This document shows positions 63,587 to 64,000 of a stretch of 64,000 nucleotides of DNA, one piece after another. This DNA comes from Rallus limicola (taxonomy: Eukaryota > Chordata > Aves > Gruiformes > Rallidae). The notes beneath the pieces are model-generated. The model was not told the origin of the DNA. It was given only the letters and a program-made list of their open reading frames with translations, and did not search any database. A program made the translations under genes and the position numbers. Every line of letters starts with the position of its first letter. The stretch's first letter is position 1. The stretch spans positions 5,208,001 through 5,272,000 of the forward strand of contig JAKCOZ010000032.1 in the NCBI GenBank assembly GCA_022605955.1. Direction: 5' to 3'.

Positions 63587-64000
63587 CAAGGGGGGGTAGT
63601 GGTGGTGGTGGTGGTGATGCTCCTCTAGGCATGCCGGGGCCGGCGGGGACCAAGCACGGACCAGGGGGGGCCGTGGCGGGGAACCAAAGGGGCACCCCAA
63701 AAAACGGCGCTCAGCCCCTCCCTCCAACCCCCCCTCCCTTCCCCCCTGCAGAAGGAGTCCAGGCCACCCGGTGCGGTTCGCTCCAGCATCCGTGGAGAGC
63801 TTGGCCCCGGGGAAAGGGCTCTCAGGACCAGTTTGCTTTTACTCACCTGTCATTTATCCATGAAAGCATTAAATTTTTTTTATTTTTCTTATTAAAAAAC
63901 AAAAAAAAAAACAAAAAAAAAACCAAAAAAAAAAAGTTTTTTTTTTAATAAAAAAAGAACAAACAGGGAGGGAAACCAAAAAAAGAAGTTAAATGAACCC
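63587..64000 (+). other. CDH23: CDH23 3' UTR and downstream sequence
   Basis: A GC-rich stretch with (GGT)n just after the stop, then a shift near 63850 to A/T-rich sequence with ATTAAA at 63868-63873, a long A-rich run and AATAAA at 63947-63952. The transcript probably ends here, giving a short 3' UTR of about 300-400 nt; the exact cleavage point cannot be read. No other gene is visible before the window ends. Confidence 0.7.
63868..63873 (+). terminator. CDH23: Candidate poly(A) signal ATTAAA for CDH23
   Basis: ATTAAA lies 282 nt after the CDH23 stop and is followed by a T-rich tract, a plausible downstream element. A second candidate, AATAAA, is at 63947-63952. Which one is used cannot be told from sequence. 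Confidence 0.5.

Noticed and set aside
1..64000. Endogenous virus, tRNA, rRNA or bacterial system
   Set aside because: No viral coding motif, LTR pair, cloverleaf or operon-like structure was recognised on either strand.

Overview
This window is vertebrate nuclear DNA, almost certainly from a bird. The evidence is a multi-exon gene with GT-AG introns plus at least seven CR1-type LINE fragments carrying the typical avian 3' end (a 'ccttccaaccc..attctgtgattct' motif or its complement). No SINE family, virus-like gene or bacterial feature was seen. I cannot name the species. Exons were called by hand from reading frame, splice sites and recalled mammalian proteins; no alignment was run.

The backbone is the 3' four-fifths of CDH23 (cadherin-23, otocadherin) on the + strand. 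I place 52 coding exons (called w1 to w52) between 2989 and the stop at 63584-63586. Joined, they give exactly 8,100 nt, or 2,699 residues plus a stop, with every intron phase consistent. They run from the EC6/EC7 linker through cadherin repeats EC7-EC27, the membrane-adjacent domain (MAD28), one transmembrane helix and the cytoplasmic tail ending in the PDZ ligand ITEL. Exons for EC1-EC6 lie upstream of the window.

Two genes are nested on the opposite strand inside CDH23 introns. A C10orf105 homologue (138 aa, single-pass membrane protein, coding sequence in one exon, 15305 to 14889) lies in the 9.2-kb intron between w10 and w11. VSIR (VISTA immune checkpoint, 7 coding exons, 44600 to 35010, 316 aa) lies in the 16.7-kb intron between w20 and w21. 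The same nested order and orientation exist in the human locus as I recall it.

Layout: 1-2988 CDH23 intron; 2989-12548 EC7 to the start of EC11; 12549-21729 large intron with C10orf105 and a CR1; 21730-29463 EC11-EC15; 29464-46137 large intron with two CR1 copies and VSIR; 46138-59942 EC15-EC27; 60180-60725 MAD28 and the membrane helix; 61024-63586 cytoplasmic tail; then the 3' UTR.

The most interesting signals are a 3-nt microexon (AAG, one lysine) in EC13; a GC-AG intron after w10; a 38-residue homologue of the alternatively spliced, hair-cell-type exon 68 (35 residues in mammals); CR1 3' ends repeatedly sitting 34-53 nt upstream of CDH23 acceptors; a tandem (NAGNAG) acceptor in VSIR; and two short dispersed repeats shared between separate introns. 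I found no unknown multi-gene system.
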